A stretch of DNA of 64,000 bases. Origin: Cellulomonas sp. URHD0024. GTDB lineage: Bacteria; Actinomycetota; Actinomycetes; Actinomycetales; Cellulomonadaceae. The notes below the pieces were generated by a model that made no database searches, had not been told where the DNA came from, and saw only the letters and a program-made list of their open reading frames with translations. Made by a program: the position numbers and the translations under genes. This document shows, in pieces, positions 8,122 to 16,806 of the stretch. Within the stretch, counting starts at the first letter, position 1. The number at the start of each line of letters is the position of its first letter. The stretch is from positions 125,741 to 189,740 of the forward strand of contig NZ_KE384505.1 of the NCBI RefSeq assembly GCF_000426185.1, in the 5' to 3' direction.

Positions 8122-9441
8122 TCAGGCTCCCTTGGCGGCGCGGAAACCCGCGTCCAGGTCAGCAAGGATGTCATCGATGTGCTCGATTCCCACAGCGAGC
8201 CGCACCAGACCGGGTGTCACACCCGACAACGCCTGCTCCTCCGGGGTCAGCTGCGAGTGGGTGGTCGAGGCGGGGTGGATGACCAGCGACCGCACGTCAC
8301 CGATGTTCGCGACGTTCGAGTGCAGCTCCAGCGCGGACACGAACGCCTGACCGGCCTCGGTGCCACCCTCGATCTCGAACGCGAGGACCGCACCGGCGCC
8401 GCGCGGGGCGTACTTGAGCTGGGCTGCGTGCCACGGGCTCGACTCGAGACCCGCGTAGTGGACCTGGCCGACGTCCTCGCGGGCCTCCAGCCACGCGGCG
8501 ACCTTCTCCGCGTTCGCGACGTGTCGCTCGACGCGCAGCGAGAGCGTCTCGATGCCCTGGGCGATCAGGAACGCGTTGAACGGTGAGATCGACGAGCCGA
8601 GGTCGCGCAGCAGCTGCACACGCGCCTTGAGGATGAACGACAGGTTGATCCCGAACAGCCCGCCCACGCCCAGGTCCCGTGCGAAGACGAGGCCGTTGTA
8701 GGACGGGTCGGGGGTGTTGTAGTTGGGGAACCGCTCCGGGTACTGCGCGAAGTCGAACGAGCCGCCGTCGACGATCACGCCGCCGATCGCCGAGCCGTGC
8801 CCGCCGAGGTACTTCGTCGCGGAGTGCACGACCACGTCGGCGCCCCACGTCAGCGGGTTGATCAGGTACGGCGTGGCGACGGTGTTGTCGACGATCAGCG
8901 GGACGCCGTACTCGTGCGCGACGCCCGCCACCAGCTCGATGTCGAGGATGTCGGACTTCGGGTTCGGGATGGTCTCCGCGAAGAACAGCTTGGTGTTCGG
9001 GCGGATCGCGTCCTTCCAGGCCTGCGCGTCGTGCGGGTCGGTGACGAACGTGGTCTCGATGCCCAGCTTCGGCAGCGTGTAGTGCAGGAGGTTGTACGTG
9101 CCGCCGTAGAGCGACGGGCTGGCGACGATGTGGTCACCCGCCTCCGCGATGTTGAGGATCGCGAGCGTCTCGGCGGCCTGGCCGGAGGACACGAGCAGCG
9201 CTCCGACGCCACCTTCGAGGGACGCGATGCGGTTCTCGACGACCTCCTGGGTCGGGTTCCCGATGCGCGTGTAGATGGGGCCGAGGTCCTGCAGGGCGAA
9301 CCGGGCCGCGGCGACCTTGGCGTCCGGGAAGACGAAGGACGTCGTCTGGTAGATCGGCAGGGCGCGCGCACCGGTGGCCGGGTCCGCGGTCTGGCCGGCG
9401 TGGATCTGGCGGGTCTCGAAGTTCCAGCTCTCGTTGCTCAT
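8122..9441 (-). CDS. metY: O-acetylhomoserine sulfhydrylase (aminocarboxypropyltransferase)
   Basis: A 439-residue PLP enzyme of the Cys/Met metabolism family; it joins O-acetylhomoserine with sulfide to give homocysteine. It begins ESWNFETRQIHAGQ, has LPIYQTTSFVF, the aspartate binding the cofactor in IVDNTVATPYL and the PLP lysine in HSATKYLGGHG. The ATG at 9441 is fixed by an AGGAG ribosome site eight bases upstream; an in-frame ATG at 9546 would add 35 Arg/Pro-rich residues foreign to the family. First gene of the metY-metX operon, with a long (~200 base) structured leader. Confidence 0.95.
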   Translation of the reverse strand: MSNESWNFETRQIHAGQTADPATGARALPIYQTTSFVFPDAKVAAARFALQDLGPIYTRIGNPTQEVVENRIASLEGGVGALLVSSGQAAETLAILNIAEAGDHIVASPSLYGGTYNLLHYTLPKLGIETTFVTDPHDAQAWKDAIRPNTKLFFAETIPNPKSDILDIELVAGVAHEYGVPLIVDNTVATPYLINPLTWGADVVVHSATKYLGGHGSAIGGVIVDGGSFDFAQYPERFPNYNTPDPSYNGLVFARDLGVGGLFGINLSFILKARVQLLRDLGSSISPFNAFLIAQGIETLSLRVERHVANAEKVAAWLEAREDVGQVHYAGLESSPWHAAQLKYAPRGAGAVLAFEIEGGTEAGQAFVSALELHSNVANIGDVRSLVIHPASTTHSQLTPEEQALSGVTPGLVRLAVGIEHIDDILADLDAGFRAAKGA

Positions 9442-9651
9442 GTCTGTGCTCCTGGCTCGGGTGGGTCTGATGGATCCGCAGGAGGCACCGGGCAGCCGAC
9501 ATCCGTCCCGCGAAGGGTGGGGAGTGGGGCGCACGGATCGAGCCATGGCTCGGGCGGGTCTCAGGGCCGTCGATCAACCGACGACGACCTGCCCGCGGGC
9601 ACAGCCGAGCGTGCGCTGGTCAGCGACACATTCGGCGGGACATGACAGGGA

Positions 9652-9682
9652 CTCTAGGCAGGTCCGTCCGGGAGATGGAACC
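9652..9682 (-). promoter_or_regulatory. Possible metY promoter
   Basis: Read on the minus strand: a -35-like TTCCAT (9676-9681), an 18-base spacer and a -10-like TAGAGT (9652-9657). Match to consensus is modest. It sits directly downstream of the inverted repeat at 9684-9704, which would suit regulation of methionine genes. Confidence 0.35.
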
Positions 9683-9683
9683 G

Positions 9684-9704
9684 ACGTCTCATCAAGCGAG
9701 ACAT
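9684..9704. promoter_or_regulatory. Inverted repeat upstream of metY, candidate operator
   Basis: GTCTC (9686-9690) and GAGAC (9698-9702) form an inverted repeat around ATCAAGC, and one further outer pair fits. It lies just upstream of the putative metY -35 element. Its size fits a dimeric regulator, but no regulator gene is adjacent and the motif is not one I can name. Confidence 0.35.
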
Positions 9705-9862
9705 CTTCACCTGGTGCACCGCTGCGTCGCCGGATCGTCGACCACGCGCCCCCGGCTGTTCGTCCTGCGGACCCGCACAGGCCGCACACAGGCGCCTCGG
9801 ATGCGTTCAACTTCATCGGACGCACCGGGGAGTCGAGCCCGATGCCGCGACGAAAGGACGGG

Positions 9863-10261
9863 ATGCGGACGGTGGCGCCCGTGTTCCAGCTCTACCGGTT
9901 CTCCGACGACGACGCGGTGTGGTGGCGGCTCGTGAGCCCGAACGGCCGTGGGCTCGCCCGGACCGCGCTCGCCATGCCCAGCGCGGCGGCCGCGCACGCC
10001 TCCGTCGAGGCGGTGCGGATCGCCGTCGGGTCCTTGGTCCCCGTTCTCCGGCTCACCGACGCCTACCGGTGGCAGTGGATGCTCACGCAGGACGACGTGC
10101 CGGTCGTGCAGGGCATCGGCGACCAGGACCGCCGCGTCCGGTGCGCGCACGCCTGCCGCAGCTTCGTGGACCTCGCCCCGGTCGCCGCCCTCGATCTCGC
10201 GGTCGCCACGTTCCGCCGTTCGTCCGCTCCACCCGTGAGCGCGCGGCGCTCCGCGACGTGA
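9863..10261 (+). CDS. DUF1508 (YegP-like) small protein
   Basis: A 132-residue protein. Its N-terminal half, FQLYRFSDDDAVWWRLVSPNGRGLART, matches the DUF1508/YegP repeat (an F-x-L-Y...W-R-L...N-G-x-x-x-A pattern); a second, weaker copy may follow at LRLTDAYRWQWMLTQDD. The ATG at 9863 follows an AAAGGA ribosome site; an ATG at 9842 is the alternative. The stop overlaps the GTG of the lytic transglycosylase by four bases, so these genes are coupled. Function unknown. Confidence 0.6.
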   Translation: MRTVAPVFQLYRFSDDDAVWWRLVSPNGRGLARTALAMPSAAAAHASVEAVRIAVGSLVPVLRLTDAYRWQWMLTQDDVPVVQGIGDQDRRVRCAHACRSFVDLAPVAALDLAVATFRRSSAPPVSARRSAT

Positions 10262-11031
10262 GGCGTGCGGGCGTGCTCGTCGGTGGTGTGATCAGCCTGC
10301 TCGTCGTCGTGCTGACGTCCGTCGCCCGGACCGATGACGGACCTGCCCCGGCCCGCTGGACCCTGGCGGCCGCAAGCCCGCGGGCAGCCGTCTCGGCAGC
10401 CACCGGGGCGGCCCCTGGTGAACCGGCCGGCGCGGCAGAGGTCGTCGACTCCGGACCGGCGCCGCTGCACGCCTCGACGGAGTGGGTAGCCCGGGTTGCG
10501 TCCGCTACCGGCATCGCCGCGGTTGCCGTCCGGGCCTACGCAGCGGCGACACTCACCCTGGCCCGCGACAGCCCGCGCTGCCGGGTGGGCTGGACCACCC
10601 TGGCCGGCATCGGGGCGGTCGAGTCGGGTCACGGTACCCACGCAGGGGCGGTCCTGCTCGACGACGGCCGCCCGAGCGTGCCGGTGATCGGGCCGGCGCT
10701 GGACGGGTCGAACGGGACCGCGCCGATCCGGGCGAGTCCGCAGGACATCGCGTGGACCCAGGACCCGACCTGGGCGCACGCCGTCGGACCGATGCAGTTC
10801 CTCCCGTCGACGTGGCGGCGCTGGGCTTCCGACGGCGACGGCGACGGGGTGAGCGACCCGAACGACCTCGACGACGCGGCGCTGGCCGCGGGGCGCTACC
10901 TGTGCGCTTCCGGTGGGAACCTGGCCAGCGGTGCCGGGTGGCACCTCGCCGTCGCCTCCTACAACCACGACGACTCCTACGTCGCGCTCGTGCTGGCCAC
11001 GGCGGACAGGTATGCCGGTCTGGCCTCATGA
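10258..11031 (+). CDS. Secreted lytic murein transglycosylase
   Basis: A 257-residue protein with an N-terminal hydrophobic segment (VLVGGVISLLVVVLTSVA), a ~60-residue Ala/Pro linker and a transglycosylase domain. The catalytic glutamate is in LAGIGAVESGHGTHAG; AVGPMQFLPSTWRRW and DPNDLDDAALAAGRYLC complete the SLT-like pattern, with VASYNHDDSYVALVL closing the domain. It would cleave the glycan strands of peptidoglycan outside the membrane. GTG at 10258 overlaps the previous stop, and the gene's own stop overlaps the start of the kinase gene: a coupled trio suggesting kinase-linked wall remodelling. Confidence 0.85.
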   Translation: MRRAGVLVGGVISLLVVVLTSVARTDDGPAPARWTLAAASPRAAVSAATGAAPGEPAGAAEVVDSGPAPLHASTEWVARVASATGIAAVAVRAYAAATLTLARDSPRCRVGWTTLAGIGAVESGHGTHAGAVLLDDGRPSVPVIGPALDGSNGTAPIRASPQDIAWTQDPTWAHAVGPMQFLPSTWRRWASDGDGDGVSDPNDLDDAALAAGRYLCASGGNLASGAGWHLAVASYNHDDSYVALVLATADRYAGLAS

Positions 11032-12701
11032 CCCTGCTCGGCCGGCGCTACCGGATCGGCGAGCTCGTCGGCCGAGGCGGCTCGGCGGACGTGCACGTGG
11101 CGGTGGACGAGCTGTTGGACCGTCGCGTCGTGGTCAAGGTCCTGCGCGAGCCGGCGAGCGCCGACCTGTGGGCGGCCGTGCGGGCTGCGGCCGGGCTGCG
11201 CCACCCGCACGTCGTCGAGACGCTCGATGCGGGCACGGATCCGACGGGCCGGCCCTACGTGGTGCTGGACCTCGTGGACGGTCCGACGCTCGCCCAGCTG
11301 GTCGACGAGGGTCCGCTCCCGTTCGGAGACGTGCTGGCCATCGGGACGGGCGTGCTGGAGGGGCTCGCCCATGCGCACGCCCATGGAGTGCTCCACCTGG
11401 ACCTCTCCGCGGGCAACGTGATGCTCCGGAGGGCGGACGACGGCACGCCGGATCCGGGTGCCGCCGTCGTGCTCGACCTCGGGGCGGAGCGTCGGCCGAT
11501 CGTCGGCGGCGGGCTGGTCGCCGTGACCCCGCACTACGCGTCCCCAGAGATCGCCACGGGCCAGGCCGGCGACGAGCGATCGGACGTCTACTCGGCCGGC
11601 GCGCTCCTGTACGAGCTGGCCACGGGTCAGCTGCCGTTCGGCTCCGTGGGAGAGGACGCCGGTTCCGTGCTGCGGGCGCAGGTGCACCGGGTCGCGCCGC
11701 CACCGTCGTTCCTGGATGGCGACCTGCCGAGGGCCTTCGACCGGCTCGTCGCGCGCGCCCTCGCCAAGGATCCGAGGGACCGCCACCCCGATGTGACCGC
11801 TCTTCTCGACGAGGTCGTGCAGCTTGCGCGCGCCGTCGACCTGCCGGCCGGTGGGCCGCGTCGCACGCGCGACGGCGGACGGGCCGTCGTCGTCCGGACG
11901 ACGAGACCGCTCGAACCGGTCGCGGTGACACCCGTGCGGGCGATGGTCGAGAGCGCGGGGGTGCGGGGGGCCCGCGCAGCGACGACGCAGGCGGCGCCCG
12001 AGAGCGCCCCGACGCCCCGAAGTGGGTCAGGTCCCCGGTGGCTCGCCGCCTTCGCGGCCGTCCTCGTCGTCGCGGTCGTCGTCGGGCTGGTGCACTCCGG
12101 GCTCGGTGCCGCGGGCGCCGCCCAGCCCGAGGTGCCGCCCGTGCGGGCCTCGACCCCGACGACCGCGACCGTGACGGGCACACCGACCGCCCACGCGACG
12201 CGCCACGCCACCGCGCCGCCGCCCCCGACCACACCGACCCTCGTCGCGCTGCCGTCCCTCGCCGGCCTGAGCCTCGACGACGCGCGTGCGGCAGTCGCCG
12301 CTGCGGGTCTGCGTCTGGGGGGCGTGCAGGAGGCCGACGGGCCGACGCCCCCGGGCGTGGTCCTCGCGATGACGCCGGCGCCGGGAGACGTGGGGCCGGA
12401 CGCGGTGGTCGACCTCGTGGTCGCCTCCGGCTACACGGTGGTGCCGGAGGTGGGGGGGACGACCGCCGCCGACGCGAGTGCGGCACTGCGCCGGCTCGGG
12501 CTGGTCGTCACCGAGCTGCCGACGCCCGGCGGGGTCGCGGGGACAGCGCTGCGCACGGCGCCGAACGCCGGCCGACGGGTCCCGGTCGGGTACACCGTGA
12601 TCCTCCTCGTCGGCGCTCCGCCCGTCGTCGAGCCGACGGCCTCGCCGAGCGCCACGCCGGTGCTCTCCCCGACTCCCGGGCCGACCCAGGCCGACCCCTG
12701 A
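11028..12701 (+). CDS. PknB-type membrane Ser/Thr protein kinase with two PASTA domains
   Basis: A 557-residue receptor kinase. The kinase domain (residues ~8-270) has the glycine loop GRGGSADV (15-22), the ATP lysine in RRVVVKVL (Lys37), the catalytic loop HLDLSAGNVML (123-133) and the metal motif as DLG (150-152). The Arg of HRD is Leu and the Lys of the usual DLKPxN is Ser, so this is a non-RD, atypical kinase. A transmembrane helix lies at 338-356, then a Pro/Thr linker and two PASTA repeats (about 403-530, e.g. LPSLAGLSLDDARAAVAAAG), which in other kinases sense muropeptides. ATGA overlap with the transglycosylase gene. Whether it is fully active is uncertain. Confidence 0.88.
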   Translation: MTLLGRRYRIGELVGRGGSADVHVAVDELLDRRVVVKVLREPASADLWAAVRAAAGLRHPHVVETLDAGTDPTGRPYVVLDLVDGPTLAQLVDEGPLPFGDVLAIGTGVLEGLAHAHAHGVLHLDLSAGNVMLRRADDGTPDPGAAVVLDLGAERRPIVGGGLVAVTPHYASPEIATGQAGDERSDVYSAGALLYELATGQLPFGSVGEDAGSVLRAQVHRVAPPPSFLDGDLPRAFDRLVARALAKDPRDRHPDVTALLDEVVQLARAVDLPAGGPRRTRDGGRAVVVRTTRPLEPVAVTPVRAMVESAGVRGARAATTQAAPESAPTPRSGSGPRWLAAFAAVLVVAVVVGLVHSGLGAAGAAQPEVPPVRASTPTTATVTGTPTAHATRHATAPPPPTTPTLVALPSLAGLSLDDARAAVAAAGLRLGGVQEADGPTPPGVVLAMTPAPGDVGPDAVVDLVVASGYTVVPEVGGTTAADASAALRRLGLVVTELPTPGGVAGTALRTAPNAGRRVPVGYTVILLVGAPPVVEPTASPSATPVLSPTPGPTQADP

Positions 12702-12736
12702 GCCGTGGGCCCAGAGGCACCCTCGTGCCGTCCCGC

Positions 12737-12743
12737 GTTCACC
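12737..12743 (+). promoter_or_regulatory. GTTCACC half-box upstream of pstC
   Basis: GTTCACC occurs about 190 bases before pstC; this is the unit of actinobacterial PHO boxes bound by PhoP/RegX3-type regulators as ~11-base direct repeats. The second unit here (GTCCGTC, 11 bases on) is a poor match, so the site is suggestive only. Confidence 0.3.
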
Positions 12744-12932
12744 CGCCGTCCGTCCAACGGCCGTCAGCGCTGGTTCTACTGGCGTGGCGCCGCGACCGGC
12801 GTCCGACAGCCCGGGACGTCCGGCCGCCACGCGAGAGGAGCACGACCCGGTGACGACGGAGCGACGTGCGGTTCGAGCCGAGCCTGCGGGGTCGGGTGCC
12901 CGGGCCGGCGGCCGCCCTGGGCGGATTCGCCG

Positions 12933-13946
12933 ATGACCACGCAGCTCCGCGAGGAGACCCCGGACGTCGTCCCTGCGACACCTCGACCCATCTCCCGCCG
13001 TCCCACGGGCTCGGACCGCGTGTTCACGATCGGAAGTCGGTCGGTGGGCGCGGTCGTGCTCGTCATCACCGGCGGCATCGGCTTGTTCCTGGCCATCCAG
13101 GCGTTCCCCACCCTGCGGCACTACGGCCTGCACTTCCTCACGGAGACGGAGTGGGACCCGGACACCCAGAAGGTCGGCATCCTGTCGGTGCTCGTCGGCA
13201 CGGCGACCGTCGCGCTGGTGGCGATGTGCATCGCGTTCCCGCTGGCCCTCGCCACCGCGCTCTACATCAACGAGTACGCGCGCCCCAAGATGCGCTCGAC
13301 GCTCGTGTCGGTCGTGGACCTGATGGCGGCCGTGCCCAGCATCATCTACGGCTTGTGGGGGTTCTTCCTCATGCAGCCGTACCTGAGCGGGGTGTCGCGC
13401 TGGCTCCACGCCTACCTCGGCTGGTTGCCGTTCTTCCACGTCGACTCCGACCCGCACGCGGCCCAGTGGGACCAGACGCGGTACACGTCGTCGGCCTTCA
13501 TCGCCGGGGTGGCCGTCTCGATGATGGTCCTGCCGATGGCGTGCTCGGTGATGCGTGAGGTCTTCTCCCAGGCTCCGCCCGGCGAGCGCGAGGGGGCCTT
13601 GGCGCTCGGCGCGACGCGGTGGGGCGTGATCCGGTCGGTCGTGCTGCCGTTCGGACGCGGCGGCATCATCGGCGGAACCATGCTCGCCCTCGGGCGTGCG
13701 CTCGGCGAGACCATCGCCGTCGTCCTCATCATCTCACCGTCGTTCGACCTCAAGTTCCAGCCGCTCGAGGTGGGCACCAACACCGTCTCGGCACTCATCG
13801 CCGGGCGCTTCGGCGACGCCAGCCCGGCACAGCTCTCAGCCCTGCTGACGGCGGGCTTCGTGCTGTTCGCCATCACGTTGGGCATCAACACGCTCGCCGC
13901 CGGCGTGATCTCCCGGTCGCGCTCTGGAGCAGGGACGGACATCTGA
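12933..13946 (+). CDS. pstC: Phosphate ABC transporter permease PstC
   Basis: A 337-residue inner-membrane permease. After a ~30-residue Pro/Arg cytoplasmic tail there is a first helix (VGAVVLVITGGIGLFLAI), then about five more. The MetI-like coupling motif that docks on PstB is EGALALGATRWGVIRSVVLP, and ALGRALGETIAVVLII is the conserved PstC core. AALYINEYA-type residues (ATALYINEYARPK) are also typical. It pairs with PstA to form the phosphate channel. ATG at 12933; the stop and the pstA start share bases (TGATG). Confidence 0.93.
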   Translation: MTTQLREETPDVVPATPRPISRRPTGSDRVFTIGSRSVGAVVLVITGGIGLFLAIQAFPTLRHYGLHFLTETEWDPDTQKVGILSVLVGTATVALVAMCIAFPLALATALYINEYARPKMRSTLVSVVDLMAAVPSIIYGLWGFFLMQPYLSGVSRWLHAYLGWLPFFHVDSDPHAAQWDQTRYTSSAFIAGVAVSMMVLPMACSVMREVFSQAPPGEREGALALGATRWGVIRSVVLPFGRGGIIGGTMLALGRALGETIAVVLIISPSFDLKFQPLEVGTNTVSALIAGRFGDASPAQLSALLTAGFVLFAITLGINTLAAGVISRSRSGAGTDI

Positions 13947-15082
13947 TGACAGTCGCTCCGGAACGTGCCGTCGAGATGGAGATCGACACCCTTCCGCGCA
14001 CCTGGCTGCGCCCCTCCGAGGACCGTGCCGAGCGAGCCACCGCGCCGATCCCGCGGCCTGTCTCGCGGTCGACGGCCCAGGACCTCCTCGTCGGCGTCGG
14101 ATCCCTCGCCTCGGCGTTGGCGCTGGCCTGGGTGGTCTGCTACCGACTCCTGCCGTGGGGCACCGTCCTCGGGTATGTGATCGTCTCGTTCGTCCTGTTT
14201 CTCGTCGTCCTGGCGTTGGCGTTCTCGTCGACCGCTCCCGGGCCGGTCGTCGCGGACCGCGTCGTTGCCGCAGCCGTCACGGGTGGCGCCCTGCTGGTCG
14301 GCCTCGCCATCGTCTCGGCCGTCGTGTTCACGTTCGTCCGCGCCGCACCGGCGCTGCCACACCCCAACCTCTTCACGCAGGACATGTCGCTGACCGGTCC
14401 GCGTGACCCGCTCACGTCCGGCGGCGTGCTGCACGCCATCGTCGGCACGCTGATCCAGATCGGTATCGCGATCCTCATCACGGTGCCGCTCGGGATCGGC
14501 ACCGCGGTGTTCATGACCGAGGTGGGCGGGAAGTTCGCGCACGTGGTGCGCACGGTGGTCGACGCGATGACGGCGCTGCCCTCGATCGTCGCGGGCCTGT
14601 TCATCTACACGGTCTTCATCATCACGTTCGGGCTCAAGCCCTCCGGTCTCGCGGCGGCCCTGGCGCTGTCCGTGATGATGCTGCCGATCATCGCGCGGGC
14701 CGCGGACGTCGTGCTGCGGGTGTTCCCCAGCGGGCTTCGCGAGGCCGGGCTCGCGCTGGGAGCGCCCCGGTGGCGGACGGTGTGGCACGTGGTGCTACCG
14801 ACGGCCCGGCCGGGCCTGGCGACGGCGCTGATCCTGGGCGTCGCGCGCGGGGTCGGCGAGACCTCGCCGGTCCTGCTGACCTCGGGCGCGTCCACCTTCC
14901 TCACGGTCAACCCCGTCGGCACCCCCATGAACTCCCTGCCGCTGTTCGTCTTCACGGCGGTCCGCAGCGGCCAGCCGATCCTCGTCCAACGGGGGTTCGC
15001 CGCCGCGGCGATCCTGCTCACCCTCGTGCTCACGCTCTTCATCGTCGCCCGACTCGTGGCCCGCAAGAAGGACTCCCGATGA
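13946..15082 (+). CDS. pstA: Phosphate ABC transporter permease PstA
   Basis: A 378-residue permease. It has a long cytoplasmic N-terminus (~45 residues) and three helices before the conserved PstA region, which starts at GGVLHAIVGTLIQIGIAILI. Landmarks are the GTAVFMTEVGG segment, TALPSIVAGLFIY, the coupling loop EAGLALGAPRWRTVWHVVLP and VARGVGETSPVLLTSG. It shares one base with pstC and overlaps pstS by four bases. Works with PstC and the distant PstB to import phosphate. Confidence 0.93.
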   Translation: MTVAPERAVEMEIDTLPRTWLRPSEDRAERATAPIPRPVSRSTAQDLLVGVGSLASALALAWVVCYRLLPWGTVLGYVIVSFVLFLVVLALAFSSTAPGPVVADRVVAAAVTGGALLVGLAIVSAVVFTFVRAAPALPHPNLFTQDMSLTGPRDPLTSGGVLHAIVGTLIQIGIAILITVPLGIGTAVFMTEVGGKFAHVVRTVVDAMTALPSIVAGLFIYTVFIITFGLKPSGLAAALALSVMMLPIIARAADVVLRVFPSGLREAGLALGAPRWRTVWHVVLPTARPGLATALILGVARGVGETSPVLLTSGASTFLTVNPVGTPMNSLPLFVFTAVRSGQPILVQRGFAAAAILLTLVLTLFIVARLVARKKDSR

Positions 15083-16806
15083 CCCCGCGTACGCCGGCTC
15101 CGACCCAGTCCCTGTCCCGCTCGTGGTGGCAGGCCCTGCGCAGCAGGGCGGTGAGCGCCTGCCTCGTCCTGGCGACGTGCGTCCTCGCCGTCATCGGCGC
15201 CGCCGCATCCCCTGCTCAGGCGCAGCCGCCGTACGTGCGGATCGCCGGCACGGGGTCCAGCTGGAGCCAGACGATCTTCTCGCAGTGGACCCGGGACGTG
15301 GCCGCCAACGGCCTCGAGGTGGTCTACACCGGCGGCGGCTCCTCGAAGGGACGCGCGGACTTCAAGAACAACGTGACCACCTTCGCGATCAGCGAGATCC
15401 CCTTCCAGGGCAAAGATCCGGTCACCAAGGAAGAGGACAGGTCTGATCGGCCCTACGCCTACCTGCCGATCGTGGCCGGCGGCACCGCGGTGACGTACCA
15501 CGTCGAGATCTCCGGCAAGCTCATGCGCGAGGTACGGCTGTCGGGTGAGACCGTGACCAAGATCTTCACCAACAAGATCACCAACTGGAACGACCCGCAG
15601 ATCGCGGCCGACAACAACGGCCGACAGTTCCCGAACCTGGCGATCACCCCGATCGTCCGGTCGGACGGGTCCGGCACGATCGCACAGTTCACGGCGTGGA
15701 TGGACAAGGCGTACCCGGCCCTCTGGCACGACTTCTACGGTCGGTCAGGCCTCACCTCGCAGTACCCGGTGAAGGGTCGGACGCTCGCGCAGCCGGGCTC
15801 CGACGGTGTCATGAACTACATCACGTCGTCGGCGGGCAACGGGACGGTCGGCGTGGTCGAGTACGCCTACGCGCAGACCGCGGACTACCCCGTCGTGAAG
15901 ATCCGCAACGCTGCGGGGTACTACCTCGAGCCGACCAAGTTCAACGTCGCGGTCGCGCTGACCAAGGCGCGCATCAACACGGACAAGAGCTCGAACCTCT
16001 ACCTGACGCAGGTGCTCGACGACGTGTACACCGACACCGACCCCCGGACGTACCCGTTGTCCAGCTACTCGTACATGATCATCCCGACCGCGGCGACGGG
16101 AACCGCGTTCGGCACGAGCGGCCAGACCGAGAAGGTGACGTCGTCCGCGCGGCAGACGCTGGCCGACCTGATGTTCTACTCGTTGTGCGAGGGACAGTCG
16201 AAGGCGGGCCCGTACGGCTACTCCCCGTTGCCGCTCAACCTCGTCCAGGCGGGGTTCGAACAGCTCGCCAAGCTCAAGGCCGTCGACGACTCGGTCGACC
16301 TGGCCGACCGCGACGTCACCAAGTGCAACAACCCGACGTTCGTGCCGGGCGACCTCTCGAAGAACCACCTGGCGGAGGTCGCGCCGCAGCCGCAAGCGTG
16401 CGACAAGGACGGCGCTGGGCCGTGCCTGACTGCCGCCGCCGGTGGGCCGGCTGCACCGGCCGGCCCGGCCGCCGCGCCGGGTGGCCCCGCACCCGCCGCC
16501 GGTGAGCCCGGCGCCGGTGGGGCCGCGGGCGGTGGCGCAGCAGGCGGCGACGCGGCGGCGGGGGGCGGCGCGGACGGAGCAGCATCCGGGGGGCAGATCG
16601 ACCCCGAGACAGGTGAGGTCATCGGGGCCTCGGCCGGCGGGGGCGCCGCGTCCGGCGCCGTGTCGACCCAGCTACCCGCGCGGTCGGTCGCGGGTACCCC
16701 GGTCTTCGCGGGCCTGGCCGCCCTCGAGCTCGCCGCGATCATCCTCGTGCCGGGACTGTTCGCGCTGCGTGCGCGACGGGCGGCGAACGCCGGCGGCGGT
16801 TCGTGA
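15079..16806 (+). CDS. pstS: PstS-like phosphate-binding protein with C-terminal membrane anchor
   Basis: A 575-residue exported protein: signal peptide (residues ~20-48, ending ASPAQAQ), a periplasmic-binding domain starting RIAGTGSSW, with SGETVTKIFTNKITNWNDPQ and the phosphate loop RSDGSGTIAQF, then a long Gly/Ala/Pro-rich linker (about 445-530) and a C-terminal helix LAALELAAIILVPGLFAL followed by basic residues. Ordinary PstS proteins are ~370-residue lipoproteins; here the lipobox is missing and a C-terminal helix and linker hold the domain away from the membrane. Overlaps pstA and the next gene by four bases each. Confidence 0.88.
   Translation: MTPRTPAPTQSLSRSWWQALRSRAVSACLVLATCVLAVIGAAASPAQAQPPYVRIAGTGSSWSQTIFSQWTRDVAANGLEVVYTGGGSSKGRADFKNNVTTFAISEIPFQGKDPVTKEEDRSDRPYAYLPIVAGGTAVTYHVEISGKLMREVRLSGETVTKIFTNKITNWNDPQIAADNNGRQFPNLAITPIVRSDGSGTIAQFTAWMDKAYPALWHDFYGRSGLTSQYPVKGRTLAQPGSDGVMNYITSSAGNGTVGVVEYAYAQTADYPVVKIRNAAGYYLEPTKFNVAVALTKARINTDKSSNLYLTQVLDDVYTDTDPRTYPLSSYSYMIIPTAATGTAFGTSGQTEKVTSSARQTLADLMFYSLCEGQSKAGPYGYSPLPLNLVQAGFEQLAKLKAVDDSVDLADRDVTKCNNPTFVPGDLSKNHLAEVAPQPQACDKDGAGPCLTAAAGGPAAPAGPAAAPGGPAPAAGEPGAGGAAGGGAAGGDAAAGGGADGAASGGQIDPETGEVIGASAGGGAASGAVSTQLPARSVAGTPVFAGLAALELAAIILVPGLFALRARRAANAGGGS

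Larger units (their letters stand above)
9442..9862. other. Divergent control region between metY and the DUF1508-like gene
   Basis: About 420 bases without a convincing gene. On the minus strand it holds a possible metY promoter and a leader of roughly 200 bases with several inverted repeats: a 14-base perfect palindrome at 9539-9552 (CGAGCCATGGCTCG), a CGTCG/CGACG hairpin near 9570-9585, and an ATCCGT/ACGGAT pairing closing a larger loop at 9500-9540. I could not match the leader to the conserved core of a SAM riboswitch by eye. No clear promoter was seen for the plus-strand gene. Confidence 0.5.

Noticed and set aside
9441..9546. Longer metY start adding 35 residues
   Set aside because: The extension is Arg/Pro-rich, foreign to the family, and the inner ATG has a well-placed AGGAG.
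9500..9660. SAM riboswitch in the metY leader
   Set aside because: The leader has hairpins, but the conserved core (GATGAAGCC...GCAACC or the SAM-IV equivalent) could not be found on reading the minus strand.
12866..12932. Upstream extension of pstC
   Set aside because: Residues before MTTQLREE are Arg/Gly-rich and do not resemble PstC; the inner ATG gives the normal length.
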